The notes beneath the pieces were generated by a model. That model saw only the letters and a program-made list of their open reading frames with translations, was not told the origin of the DNA and did no database searches. The translations under genes were made by a program, and so were the position numbers. From positions 434,001-498,000 of the forward strand of contig JAHLLS010000001.1 of the NCBI GenBank assembly GCA_020444045.1: DNA of 64,000 nt, written 5' to 3'. The stretch comes from Deltaproteobacteria bacterium (GTDB taxonomy: Bacteria > Desulfobacterota > Desulfobacteria > Desulfobacterales > UBA5852). The first letter of the stretch is position 1. Each line of letters opens with the position of its first letter. Shown in pieces: positions 46,901 to 55,241 of the stretch.

Positions 46901-47048
46901 CCGTGGTCACGGTCACCGAAGCATTGTCGCTGCGGGGGTACTGACGGACATTCAGCGTTCGGACGGCCTGCAGGCCGGCGATAACGATCAGCAGGCTGAT
47001 GACCAGCGCCAGCACGGGTCGTCGGATAAAAATATCAGTGAATTGCAT
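43983..47048 (-). CDS. RND-family efflux permease (AcrB/MexB-like)
   Basis: A 1021-residue protein matching the family length. Typical elements are FIRRPVLALVISLLIVIAG at the N terminus, the transmembrane segment with the proton-relay SVGLVVDDAIVVVENVERH (Asp-Asp pair), and the C-terminal VGLVTLVGLVSKNGILIVEFAN and VGGMAIGTLFTLFVIPSIYML. It exports hydrophobic compounds across the inner membrane by proton-motive force with its adaptor and an outer-membrane channel. Substrate spectrum cannot be read from sequence. It ends the operon whose adaptor gene is directly upstream. Confidence 0.93.
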   Translation of the reverse strand: MQFTDIFIRRPVLALVISLLIVIAGLQAVRTLNVRQYPRSDNASVTVTTVYVGASADLVRGFITTPLERAIAAADGIDYIKSQSSLGLSTITVRLKLNYDPIKALSEISSKVDQVRGDLPPEAEVPVINVESADSEFASAYLSFTSDILKQNEITDYLVRVVQPQLSALDGVQRADILGARTFAMRIWLKPDRMAAFNISPVQVRQALAANNFLAAVGQTKGALVQVNLTANTDLQSVEEFKRLVIRQQEGAIVRLQDIADIVLGAEDYNAEVRFSGQTAVFMGIWALPNANSLDVISRVRVAMEAVQNQLPSGLQARIAYDATNYIRNAIREVIKTLSETLLIVVVIIFLFLGSLRSAIIPVIAIPLSLIGGVFLMQVFGFTVNLLTLLAIVLSVGLVVDDAIVVVENVERHLAKGKSPREAAILGARELVGPLISMTITLAAVYAPIGLQGGLTGALFREFAFTLAGAVIISGIVAITLSPMMAANLLVEGMNERGLAGKISRDFNRLRGRYGRWLDVTLDARPAVYLVWLGISLLTIPMYTMSAKELAPSEDQGILFGIVDAAANSTLDQTSRYTSAANDIFFTTPETDFSFQVTFPSSGFAGMVVKPWDERERTVFEILPEVQQKLETIPGIRMFPVTPAALPGGGQFPVEFILASTAEPEQILALAQKIQMKAMQSGMFAFPPIIDVKIDQPQSELIIDRDKAADLDLSLQQVGNDIASMVGGNFVNRFNIDGRSYKVIPQIKRSGRLNAEQLQHIYITGPNGQLVPLNTIATLQNSTVARSLNRFQQLNAVTISGVSIRPLDEALRFLEDEAAQILPKGYVLDYTGESRQLRTEGNAFIQAFALAVVLIFLVLAAQFNSFRDPFVILAGSVPLAMFGALVFTFLKMPDPNVPFWTKGWTTTLNIYSQVGLVTLVGLVSKNGILIVEFANKLQEKGHSKRKAVHEAALTRLRPILMTTGATIAGHFPLTLVTGAGAEARNSIGLVLVGGMAIGTLFTLFVIPSIYMLIAKDHHLAA

Positions 47049-47129
47049 ACGGAAATTCGCTTGAAAAATGGGTAATGGGGGATAGGCCGAACCGGCAGCC
47101 CGTTTGTACGATGCGGCACATCAGCCCTG

Positions 47130-48266
47130 TCATCGGTCTTCCGGTTTGGGCGTCAGGCTGAATTCCGGTGCCAGGGTATTGTCGATGACAACGCGCTGAC
47201 CGTTGCGATACTTGAATACCCCAGTGCTGACGATCTGTTCGCCCACTTCTACGCCGGACAGCACCGCCACATAGTCGCCGCGCTGAGCGCCGAGTCGGGC
47301 AAATTGCTGTCGCAGGGCCAGGCCGTCCGGTTGGCCATCGCCGGCCGCCTGTTTTTCCACAATAAACACCGAGTCACTGTACGGGGCATACAAAACGGCC
47401 GTCGTCGGGATCATCCGCACGTTTTCCCGCTCCGGCAGAATGACATCGACATCGACAAACATGCCGGGCCGAAGCTGCTCCTGGTGATTGTCCACCGTGG
47501 CCTGGATGCGGATGTTGCGGGTCGCCTCTTCGACCAGGGGGTTGATGGCTGTGATACGACCCAGGATTTCTTGGCCGGGCAAGGCATCGGTCGTAATACG
47601 CACGGTCAGGTCCGGCTGGATTTGGGCGATCTGATTTTGCGGCAGTAGAAAATTGACGAAAATCGGATCCATGGCCTGGAGCGAAACGATGGGTTCACCC
47701 CCTTCGAGATTCTGTCCCAGATTGACCAACCGGATGCCCAACCGACCGGCAAACGGGGCCCGAATGATTTTCTTGTCGATGACAGAGCGTATATTTTCAA
47801 TGGCTGCCAGGGCCTGTTTGTATTCGGCCAGGGCTTGGTCGTAAGCGGCCTGGGTCACCACGTTATCGGCCAGCAGTTCCTTGGCGCGGTCATGATTGGC
47901 CTTTTTCAGCGCCAGGGTGGCTTCGTCCGCGCGGAGTTGGGCCTTTTCGGAGGAGATATCCTGTTGTACGAGCAGGTCGCCGGCTTCCACGTGGGTTCCA
48001 GGCTCGAAGACGATCTGTTGGATTTTGCCGCTCAATTCCGCTGTGACCGTCACGCCTTGAACGGCTTCGAGGGAGCCCACGGACGTCAGCCGTGTTTCCC
48101 AGGAAGCGCTTTCCACGGTGGAGGTGGTCACGGTCGCCGGTGGAGGAACGAATTGCTTGCCCTGGGCAATCATCCGATTGATCTGCAGGAACTTGATGCC
48201 GCCCAGCCCCCCGGCCAGCATCAGCAAGGCGCAAAAGGCTATGAATACTTTTTTTTTCATGGTCAT
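47130..48266 (-). CDS. RND efflux periplasmic adaptor (membrane fusion protein)
   Basis: ATG 48266 or the nearby 48260 starts a protein with an N-terminal hydrophobic anchor (KKVFIAFCALLMLAGGLGG). The MFP core has a lipoyl half-motif SVGSLEAVQGVTVTAELSGKI, a coiled hairpin (EATLALKKANHDRAKELL, YDQALAEYKQALAAIENI), then the second half APFAGRLGIRLVNLGQ and beta-barrel/MP domains. It bridges the permease and an outer-membrane factor. The permease gene lies 81 bp downstream. No outer-membrane factor gene is in the window, so a shared TolC-like channel is probably used. Confidence 0.92.
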   Translation of the reverse strand: MTMKKKVFIAFCALLMLAGGLGGIKFLQINRMIAQGKQFVPPPATVTTSTVESASWETRLTSVGSLEAVQGVTVTAELSGKIQQIVFEPGTHVEAGDLLVQQDISSEKAQLRADEATLALKKANHDRAKELLADNVVTQAAYDQALAEYKQALAAIENIRSVIDKKIIRAPFAGRLGIRLVNLGQNLEGGEPIVSLQAMDPIFVNFLLPQNQIAQIQPDLTVRITTDALPGQEILGRITAINPLVEEATRNIRIQATVDNHQEQLRPGMFVDVDVILPERENVRMIPTTAVLYAPYSDSVFIVEKQAAGDGQPDGLALRQQFARLGAQRGDYVAVLSGVEVGEQIVSTGVFKYRNGQRVVIDNTLAPEFSLTPKPEDR

Positions 48267-48290
48267 TGTCCGTTTTATATGCGGCTGCAT

Positions 48291-48819
48291 ATCGAAAATT
48301 GGACTTAAAAATGCGTCATAGTGACGACAATGTCAAACGTCTTTTCTTGCTAATGGTTTTCTAACCGGCTGATAATGAGAGCTTAATCCGCATCCGCCAT
48401 ATACCTTCCAACCCTGCTTGTTTCAATCCTTAGGTTGCGCCAGACGGCCGGCGATTTCAAAGTTTCAGCGCGTGTTTAACAATCCGGGTCCTTCGCTGAC
48501 CAAACTGGCAACAGGAAGCCCTTTTGGTGGAAGCATCTTCGTTGAGCTTCATCAACAACGCGGGGCGCCGGAACATGCTGCTCGCGTCTTTATGAATAAA
48601 GCATTGATGATTACGGAAGAGGAAGGGTTGTCGGCCGATAAACTAAAACAGTTATGACTGCATCAGATGATCGATGATCGTAAATTGAATCCATGATCAT
48701 GATGAAGAGACGTGACAACCCTGCCTGCGCGCAAACCAGAGGCTCTACATCCGTTGCCCGAATATACGGGTATGGTGTTGTAGAAGATCCGTAGGGCATC
48801 CCGGCAAAATGGTGCGCGG
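48291..48819. other. Intergenic region, 529 bp
   Basis: A plus-strand frame 48418-48657 (79 codons, TTG start, ending EEEGLSADKLKQL) looks somewhat protein-like but has no good start or family, so it is not called. No other signal. Confidence 0.4.
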
Positions 48820-49518
48820 TCACAGGTTTTCGAGGGCGTACGAAACGGCTTTAGCGGCATGGATGGCTGTGGTATCGTACAATGTCACCGGGGTGTCTTC
48901 CTGTTTGATCAGCATGCCGATTTCAGTGCACCCCAGAATAACGGCTTCAGCGCCGGCAGCGGCCAGGTGGTCCACAATGCGCAGATAGTGCTTGCGGGAA
49001 GCCCCCAGGAGTTTGCCCCGGCAGAGTTCATCGAAGATAATATCGTGAACGATCTGGCGGTCTTTTTTTTCCGGCACGATCACCTCAAGGCCGTACCGAT
49101 CGGTCAGGCGGCCCCGGTAAAAGTGATGCTCCATGGTAAAGGCGGTGCCCAGCAGCCCGACGGTCTTGATGCCGTCATCCGCCAGGGCTTCGGCCGTGGC
49201 GTCTGCGATATGGAGCAACGGGATGGATATCGCCAGCTCGATGGCGGGTGCAACTTTGTGCATGGTGTTGGTGCAAATCAAGAGGAAATCGGCCCCGGCC
49301 CGCTGGATACGTCGGGCGGCGTCCACCAGCAATTCGGCGGTGGCTGACCAGTCGCCGCTTTTTTGGAGTTTTTCGATGGGGGCAAAGTCGACGCTGTAGA
49401 GGACGATTTCGGCGGAATGCAGGCCACCGAGCGCCTGTTTAACCCCGGTGTTGATGGCCTGATAATAGTGGGCGGTGCTTTCCCAGCTCATGCCGCCTAA
49501 AAGCCCGATCGTTTTCAT
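48820..49518 (-). CDS. Aspartate/glutamate racemase family protein
   Basis: A 232-residue protein from ATG 49518. It opens GLLGGMSWESTAHYYQAIN, and both catalytic-cysteine regions are present: ICTNTMHKVA and the second GCTEIGMLI; the VGLLGTAFTME in between belongs to the fold. The family racemises aspartate or glutamate without PLP, and related members are amino-acid racemases of broader range. No peptidoglycan or D-amino-acid gene is adjacent. Confidence 0.9.
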   Translation of the reverse strand: MKTIGLLGGMSWESTAHYYQAINTGVKQALGGLHSAEIVLYSVDFAPIEKLQKSGDWSATAELLVDAARRIQRAGADFLLICTNTMHKVAPAIELAISIPLLHIADATAEALADDGIKTVGLLGTAFTMEHHFYRGRLTDRYGLEVIVPEKKDRQIVHDIIFDELCRGKLLGASRKHYLRIVDHLAAAGAEAVILGCTEIGMLIKQEDTPVTLYDTTAIHAAKAVSYALENL

Positions 49519-49848
49519 GGGTGATATTATCCTTGTCAGGGTTGTGTGTCTTCGCGGTGGTTTTGCCGAATGAGGGTATTCTACATGGCTTGCCCATCGC
49601 TGTCACGCGGCATTTTCGATGCGTGGTGGACGCGCTGCGGGAAGGAGGACACAACGCGACCGCCAGGCAGCATCATCGGTCCATGGGGCCGGGTTCTGTT
49701 GCCGGCGTTCGCGCCGTGTCTGGAGGAGAGTTGCCAAGCTCAAGACGGCCAACGGACGCTGTATTGAGCATAAGTGCATAATAGCACGTTGATCGAAAAA
49801 GGAAAGCTTTTTTTTAAGGATGCCTTCGGCAACCGAATTCACCAGGCG
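49519..49848. other. Intergenic region, 330 bp
   Basis: Short open frames on both strands lack start signals. No function assigned. Confidence 0.35.
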
Positions 49849-50079
49849 TCAGGTATTTTCAGTGGCGGTATACCCTTCCGGTGTCAGGTATACGCTGGTT
49901 TTTAGCGAATTCATATCCGTCAGGCCCTTTTCAAAGAGGTGCTTCAGGGTGGTCAGGGTGTCGCTGGGCGCTAATGGCAGCGCTGCAACGACGTCACTGA
50001 CGTCCAGGATTCCGGGGGGCCCCTTCAACTCCCATTCCTTGGCCAGCAGCTGGAGTATCTGACGTTCTTCCGCGGTCAT
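49849..50079 (-). CDS. Small winged-helix-like protein, function unknown
   Basis: A 76-residue protein from ATG 50079 with AGGAG 10 nt upstream. The sequence EERQILQLLAKEWELKG...DVVAALPLAPSDTLTTLKHLFEKGL then LKTSVYLTPEGY looks like helix-turn-helix followed by a wing, with a TPEGY wing-end typical of such domains. It could be a small DNA-binding protein. It is downstream of the phosphatase gene on the same strand (28 bp). Confidence 0.55.
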   Translation of the reverse strand: MTAEERQILQLLAKEWELKGPPGILDVSDVVAALPLAPSDTLTTLKHLFEKGLTDMNSLKTSVYLTPEGYTATENT

Positions 50080-50107
50080 GAGGGCATGCTCCTGATGCTT
50101 GGCGGTT

Positions 50108-50689
50108 CTATTGGTCGAAATTCAGTCTCCCGACCACTTTCGGAGACCCCGTTTTCAATTGCAGCACCACCCCTTCGCCCGACGAAACGCCTTCTCCGGT
50201 CATCGCCGCAATCGTGACATAGTGGGTGACCAGGATGATCGGTCCGCCATCACGGGGCTGTTTGGCCAGGAAGGCTTTGAGGGCATCGATGCGCATTTCG
50301 CGATCATCGGGGCGACCAAAAAAGGAATTCAACGCAGGCAACGGTTGAACATCACCCAGATTCATCAGGCGGGCGGTTTCGAGACATCGACACCACTGAC
50401 TCGAATAGAGGCGCACCTTTCCAATCTCATGATGACGAAGAACGTCACCGATAGCCTGCGCCTGGGCGCGGCCGCGTTCATCCAGGTTCCGCTGGGTCGC
50501 GCAATCGTCGATCTTGAAATTCGCCGGATCGCCACTGCCCGGGGCATTGGCATGACGAACCATCAGAACGCCGCCGCCGGATTTGAGGGCGCGTAGGACG
50601 TCAAGACGCTCGGATGAACCGCTGGAGAGGTCCGGCAGACATATCCCTGCCAGAATTATAAGCAGGATTCTGAACGGTAAGGTTTTCAA
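50108..50689 (-). CDS. Exported histidine-phosphatase-family protein
   Basis: A 193-residue protein from ATG 50689, overlapping the stop of the upstream monooxygenase gene by 4 nt. It has a signal peptide (LPFRILLIILAGICLPDLSSG) and a phosphoglycerate-mutase-type fold: the catalytic histidine in GGGVLMVRHANAPGSG, the second RCLETARLM and a late ILVTHYVTIAAMTGEG with the other histidine. The usual RHG is RHA here, as in many Ais/PhoE relatives. Substrate unknown. The operon with the monooxygenase is likely. Confidence 0.8.
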   Translation of the reverse strand: MKTLPFRILLIILAGICLPDLSSGSSERLDVLRALKSGGGVLMVRHANAPGSGDPANFKIDDCATQRNLDERGRAQAQAIGDVLRHHEIGKVRLYSSQWCRCLETARLMNLGDVQPLPALNSFFGRPDDREMRIDALKAFLAKQPRDGGPIILVTHYVTIAAMTGEGVSSGEGVVLQLKTGSPKVVGRLNFDQ

Positions 50690-52020
50690 GATGACCCTCC
50701 GTCTTGAAACTCTCGGAGGTGTCGGCCTACGGTGGCGCGATAGGTGTCTTTGTGGACGTAGTAGGCCATGCGATCGAGTTTGAGATAGTTGACCCCGCCC
50801 CGCATGTCCGGAAAGGGTGCCCGTTTCAAATTCTGAAAGGCGATCGCTGCGGCCTGGTTGCGCTCGATGCCCTGGATGAAGCGCGCGATAAGTTCGGCCT
50901 GCTCATTGCGCCCTTCCCAGCCGAGCCCGGCCGCTTCCACCAACCCGGCGATAAAGAGGTTGTCATATTCGGGATGGAAGGCGTTCAGGTAGAAATGCGG
51001 GGCGGCGCCCTGCCAGTTGAGATAGCGCTTGTCGATGAAGGGATAGTGTAATTTGTAGCCGGTGGCGGTCAGAATCAAATCGAAGGCCTGGCGGGTGCCG
51101 TCCCGGAAAACGACCTCATCGCCATCGAGTCGCGCGATGTCCTTGAAAAGGGTGATATCCCCATGTCCGATATGGTGCAGGACCAGTGAATTGACGATGG
51201 GGTGGGACTCGTAAAGGTCGTGGTCAGGCTTGGGGAAACCAAAGCGCTGCGGATCACCGGTGAAGCATTTGAGCAGCACTTTGTCAAGGCGCTGTTTGAG
51301 GGCAAAGGGCAGCTTGATGCGGCCGCCCACGGTGTCGGCCGGGCGGCCAAAGACATATTTGGGCACGAAGTGGTAGCCCCGGCGTACACTCAAGCCCACA
51401 AAACGGGCCCGGTGCACGGCATCCACCACGATGTCGCAGCCGCTGTTGCCGGCCCCGACGATCAATACGCGTCGGTCCTCGAACACGTCGGGGTGTTTGT
51501 ATTCGGCGGCATGCATCAGACGTCCGCTGAAGGTGCCCCTAAAACGGGGCTGGTTGGGTTCGGACAGGGTGCCGTTGGCAATCACCACGCCTTTGAAAGG
51601 CCGCGTGCGGTCAGTGCTGCTGCCATTTTTGCGGCTGCGGGTCGTCACCCGCCAGCCCTTGTCGGGTGATCCATCGATGGGCGCGACCGCGGTAACGTCG
51701 GTGTCGAATTCATACCTGGCGTTCAAGTCGAAACGTTCGGCAAAGGCCTTGAAGTAGCGGTAGACTTCGGTGTGGTGCGGGTAGTCGGCCACCCGGTCGT
51801 CCATGGGAAATTCTTTGAATTCCGTCATGCGTTTGGAGGAGATCAGGTGCGCCGAGCGGTACATGGTGCTGCGCGGGTTGTCGATGTTCCACAGGCCGCC
51901 CACGGTCGAACCGGCTTCGAATCCGATGAACGGGATGCCCAGTTTGTCCAGGTTCCGTGCAACCGCCAGCCCGGCCGGCCCGGCGCCGATGATGGCATAG
52001 TGATGGGTGGTGTCGGTCAT
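50686..52020 (-). CDS. Flavin-containing monooxygenase-like protein
   Basis: ATG 52020 (444 residues) has GGAGG 9 nt upstream, so the longer open frame is not used. The FAD motif IIGAGPAGLAVARNL is at the N terminus and the NADP motif VLIVGAGNSGCDIVV in the middle, with an FMO-identifying-type FRGTFSGRLMHAAEYKH before it. FMO and BVMO-type enzymes insert oxygen at N, S or C atoms using NADPH; in an anaerobe this would act only under oxygen exposure. It is co-transcribed with a periplasmic phosphatase. Substrate unknown. Confidence 0.87.
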   Translation of the reverse strand: MTDTTHHYAIIGAGPAGLAVARNLDKLGIPFIGFEAGSTVGGLWNIDNPRSTMYRSAHLISSKRMTEFKEFPMDDRVADYPHHTEVYRYFKAFAERFDLNARYEFDTDVTAVAPIDGSPDKGWRVTTRSRKNGSSTDRTRPFKGVVIANGTLSEPNQPRFRGTFSGRLMHAAEYKHPDVFEDRRVLIVGAGNSGCDIVVDAVHRARFVGLSVRRGYHFVPKYVFGRPADTVGGRIKLPFALKQRLDKVLLKCFTGDPQRFGFPKPDHDLYESHPIVNSLVLHHIGHGDITLFKDIARLDGDEVVFRDGTRQAFDLILTATGYKLHYPFIDKRYLNWQGAAPHFYLNAFHPEYDNLFIAGLVEAAGLGWEGRNEQAELIARFIQGIERNQAAAIAFQNLKRAPFPDMRGGVNYLKLDRMAYYVHKDTYRATVGRHLREFQDGGSS

Positions 52021-52194
52021 ATCGGTGTCCTCCGCCGACAACCTAAGGCACACAATCGGTGGCGTAAAGCCACGGGGAAGAGAAATACGATGTGGACGGT
52101 TTAAAGAGTGGGAGAGGTTGTTTCCTGTAACATGTTTTTTCCCTGCCTGGCATCGCCTTCAGGCATAGGGGCTCATCTGCTGGCTGGGGTACAC

Positions 52195-53493
52195 TTAGAC
52201 CAGTGGGCGGCAGCGGGTTTCGCGCGTGAACCACAACAGGATCAACGCCAGAACGGTCCAGGCGATCATCAGGCTGAAACCGGCCCGGTAGGCTTCCAAT
52301 CCATACAGGCGAACGCCATCCACGAGTTGACCGCTCCAGCGGAGATCGAGCATCCAGCCCACGAGCGGCTGCAGCAGCATCGGGCCGGACATGACCCCCA
52401 TATTGACGACGCCGGTGGCGGTACCCGACAAACTGGCCGGAACGGACTCCTTGACGTAGGCGAAGCCTATGATCATGCAGCCGGAACTGAAACCTGTGAT
52501 GATTAGCACGGCGACGAGTGCGGGCAGGGAAAGGTTTTCAATAAAAACAGCCCCAGCCCAGCCGGCCAGGGCTACTGCGCATCCCGTGATGTAAAGAGGC
52601 TTCCGTCGTCCGGTATGGTCCGACAACCACCCGAAAAAAGGTCCGCCCACGGCCCAGGCCACCAGGAGCGTGGTGGTAAGGGCGGAGGCCCAGGCGGGAC
52701 GCAGGCCATGGTGGGTGGTTAAATAGGGCACGCCCCACAAGCCGGAGAAGGTCAGCACAGGCCCCACCACCCCGCCCGGGATGAGAAAAAGCAAGAGGGT
52801 ATTGCGATAGCGCAGGACTTCCCGCAGGCCTGCCATGACCGAGAGGCGTTCAGATGGCGAGCGGTTCCGCCCTGATCTGTTCCAGTCCGCAAAGCCCCGG
52901 TCTTGGGGGTGGTCGCGTACAACGATCCAGATGGCTGCCGCAATGGCAAAGGTCGCCAGACTGGAAACCAGAATGGTGCCGCGCCAACCGTATTGGTCGA
53001 CAAGGAGCCGTAACGGTGGACCGGCGCATACCGCACCTATAATGCCGACGAACAAAGCCATGCCGGCGGCCATGGCATAATAGCGGGGCGGGAACCAGTT
53101 GTTGGTGAGCTGCAGCAACCCCACAAAGGCGACGGCCACCGAACCGCCGATCAGCAGACGCCCGGCGCCCACCAGGAGCATGCCGGGTGCCAGGGCAAAG
53201 AGCAGCGCGCCGATGCCGGCCACCAACGCGCCGAAGCTCAAAAGTCGCCGTGGACCCCAGCGGTCGGCTATAATGCCTGTTGGAATCTGCATGGCAACGT
53301 AGCTGTAGAAGTACAGCGCCGATAAGTTTCCCAGGGCGGCCGCCCCGATTTGAAAATCGCGCATGAGCGCATCGGTCATCACGGCGGGGGATACCCGCTG
53401 GAAAAAGGCCATCAGATAAAACAGCGCGCCTATCCCCCAAATCCGCCAGGCCAGGCGCATGGGAGGTGGTGTCGTCTTGTCAGGTATGATCAT
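52195..53493 (-). CDS. MFS transporter
   Basis: A 432-residue protein from ATG 53493 with GGAG 5 nt upstream and about 12 hydrophobic segments. The MFS loop motif GIIADRWGPRRLL occurs after the second helix, with its C-terminal counterpart GWLSDHTGRRKP after the eighth. Substrate is not inferable; the sequence resembles general anion or organic-acid symporters. It stands alone, upstream of the monooxygenase gene but 174 bp away. Confidence 0.9.
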   Translation of the reverse strand: MIIPDKTTPPPMRLAWRIWGIGALFYLMAFFQRVSPAVMTDALMRDFQIGAAALGNLSALYFYSYVAMQIPTGIIADRWGPRRLLSFGALVAGIGALLFALAPGMLLVGAGRLLIGGSVAVAFVGLLQLTNNWFPPRYYAMAAGMALFVGIIGAVCAGPPLRLLVDQYGWRGTILVSSLATFAIAAAIWIVVRDHPQDRGFADWNRSGRNRSPSERLSVMAGLREVLRYRNTLLLFLIPGGVVGPVLTFSGLWGVPYLTTHHGLRPAWASALTTTLLVAWAVGGPFFGWLSDHTGRRKPLYITGCAVALAGWAGAVFIENLSLPALVAVLIITGFSSGCMIIGFAYVKESVPASLSGTATGVVNMGVMSGPMLLQPLVGWMLDLRWSGQLVDGVRLYGLEAYRAGFSLMIAWTVLALILLWFTRETRCRPLV

Positions 53494-53673
53494 TCCTGCT
53501 CCGCGGACGCTTTCGGGTTGTGAACGATCGTTGGCACATGAACAGGCGGCATTATGACGGATAAACCAGCGGCATTGTGCGCGGCGGTCGGTTTGTTCAG
53601 AGATTGAACATTAATTTTAACGCCGCTGGATGGGGCCATCTGATGCTTTGTTTACATGGCGTTATTGCCGGTA

Positions 53674-54048
53674 TCAATCCCGATAGCCGTCCTCGTCGGG
53701 ATCGTAGACAATGTCGACCAGGCGGTTGTTGCCACCGGAATATACCAGGCGGCCCTCGTTTTTGTAGTAGTCAATGGTGCGGGTTCGATCGGGTCCGAAA
53801 TAAAATGGGATCCAGGCTTTGCCCGAAGCTATCATCTTGAAATCGCTTGCGGCACCGATCTTTTCGTGAACCTGGGGCCGGGACATCCCGATTTCGAGCT
53901 TCGCAAACTTGGACGTGGGTGGAACGACGGTGGACGGTGTCTGGGGTTCCGGTGTCGACGGTGTACGGGCCGTGTTGGACGCACATGCTGCCAGACCCAT
54001 CATCAAGCACAATACCAGGACGAAGCGAACCACATTTTCCAATTTCAT
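53674..54048 (-). CDS. BamE/SmpA-like small lipoprotein
   Basis: ATG 54048 with AGGAG 8 nt upstream gives 124 residues. The signal (VVRFVLVLCLMMGLAAC) ends in a lipobox, so the protein is a lipoprotein. After a Pro/Thr-rich linker, the SmpA/BamE-type domain begins with FAKLEIGMSRPQVHEKIG and contains WIPFYFGPDRTRTIDYY and GRLVYSGG. BamE stabilises the BAM outer-membrane assembly complex; a small homologue of this type may instead be a peptide- or surface-associated lipoprotein. Confidence 0.75.
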   Translation of the reverse strand: MKLENVVRFVLVLCLMMGLAACASNTARTPSTPEPQTPSTVVPPTSKFAKLEIGMSRPQVHEKIGAASDFKMIASGKAWIPFYFGPDRTRTIDYYKNEGRLVYSGGNNRLVDIVYDPDEDGYRD

Positions 54049-54150
54049 CTGCCATCTCCTTGGTTGAATGTAATCGTTGTCTGCCATAGCGGCTGCCATA
54101 ATGGCTGTCAATCGAATTGTCGATCGACGTTTTCTTGCCGAGAGGGGGGT

Positions 54151-54948
54151 TTAAAATAGGGCAGTAACCTTGTCGTTGCGCGATGACAGGTAGAAATGCC
54201 ACAGAACCCTGGCGGCAATGGCGCGCCATGGACGCCAGGCGCGACCCAGGGCGTCAAATCGTTCCTCGGAGGGAAGGGCGGGAAGATGTTTGACCGCCTT
54301 CACGGCTGCCTTCAGAGCCAGGTCACCGCGGGGCCATATGTCCGGTCGCCGCAAGGCCATCAACAGATAGATATCGGCGGTCCAGGGACCGATCCCTTTC
54401 ATCTGCACCAAGGCTTTGTGGGCCTCGGCATCCGGCAGTCGGTTCAATCGCGTCAGCGAAAGCTTTTGGGTAGCGACGGCCTCCGCCAAGTGTTTACAGT
54501 AGGCCAGTTTCTGGCGTGTAAGCCCTGCGCTTTTGAGGTGCGCCTCATCCATCTGGCGAAAGCGAACCGCGGAAAAAGGGACGACCAGCTCGGCCAGGCG
54601 CAGATAAACGGCACGTGCCGATGCCAGTGAAACCTGCTGTTCCAGAATGATACGCACCAGCGTGGCAAAACAGGGGTTGCGGCGCCACATGGGCGGCGGT
54701 CCATAGCGATCGACGACACGCGCCAGGTCGGGATCGCGGGAAACAAGGGCGCCCAGTCCCCGTTGAAATGAGGATGGTGTCAATGCCGTCGGCGCTTTGA
54801 TGTGGGGACTCCTCGGGTTTGATGCGAACCGGCCACAGCCCGTGTCGCTCGGCAGACGTGTTCGCTTATTGAGGTGCTTCGGGAGCGTATCGCGGCTCAA
54901 ATTTGACGGTTTCGTAAGAAGTCCGATATCGGCGTTACGCGAATCCAT
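54151..54948 (-). CDS. DNA-3-methyladenine glycosylase, AlkA/HhH-GPD family
   Basis: The glycosylase domain is encoded from about 54820 down to 54151: NPCFATLVRIILEQQVSLASAR, the HhH at MKGIGPWTADIYLLMAL with the catalytic aspartate in DIWPRGDLALKAA, and a WRPWRAIAARVLWHF tail. It excises alkylated bases in base excision repair. The N terminus is uncertain: ATG 54948 and ATG 54996 both lie in or beyond a MITE-like element, and no ATG exists between there and the domain. The given start uses ATG 54948, but a GTG or TTG closer to the domain is possible. Confidence 0.75.
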   Translation of the reverse strand: MDSRNADIGLLTKPSNLSRDTLPKHLNKRTRLPSDTGCGRFASNPRSPHIKAPTALTPSSFQRGLGALVSRDPDLARVVDRYGPPPMWRRNPCFATLVRIILEQQVSLASARAVYLRLAELVVPFSAVRFRQMDEAHLKSAGLTRQKLAYCKHLAEAVATQKLSLTRLNRLPDAEAHKALVQMKGIGPWTADIYLLMALRRPDIWPRGDLALKAAVKAVKHLPALPSEERFDALGRAWRPWRAIAARVLWHFYLSSRNDKVTALF

Positions 54949-55027
54949 CGTCACTGCGGCGTACCACAAGTACGCCTCTTTCCTCTGAATTCGCAAGTCT
55001 TGATCTCGAACTTCTTACGAAACCGTC
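54905..55027. mobile_element. MITE-like element with 22-bp terminal inverted repeats
   Basis: The left arm GACGGTTTCGTAAGAAGTCCGA (54905-54926, 22 nt, shown here only for its outer part GACGGTTTCGTAAGAAG) is the reverse complement, 21 of 22 positions, of the right arm at 55006-55027. Inside are nested inverted repeats GCGAAT/ATTCGC and the perfect hairpin GGCGTAC-CACAA-GTACGCC. No coding sequence. Such 100-200 bp elements with arms like these are mobilised in trans. It overlaps the assumed start of the glycosylase gene. A partial copy is at 33641-33694. Confidence 0.75.
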
Positions 55028-55241
55028 TGAAATCGGATTTTTTATGAGCCTATCAAATTTCTTTTGGACGATAGAAACAGGTAGCGATAACTAAACATTC
55101 TTCACCCTAACGGCAAAAGCCCCCGATGTAAAGATTCCCCTTGAGATTATTACCATTTTTGCATACCTATTTGTAAAAACGCCCTGGGTAAACAATACTT
55201 GTGCCCCAGGCGCATGAATCGTCAAAAGGGAGATCGGCAGC

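Noticed and set aside
48418-48657. 79-codon plus-strand frame with a protein-like C terminus
   Set aside because: TTG start without a ribosome-binding site, no recognised family and no operon context; could be a fragment but evidence is too thin.
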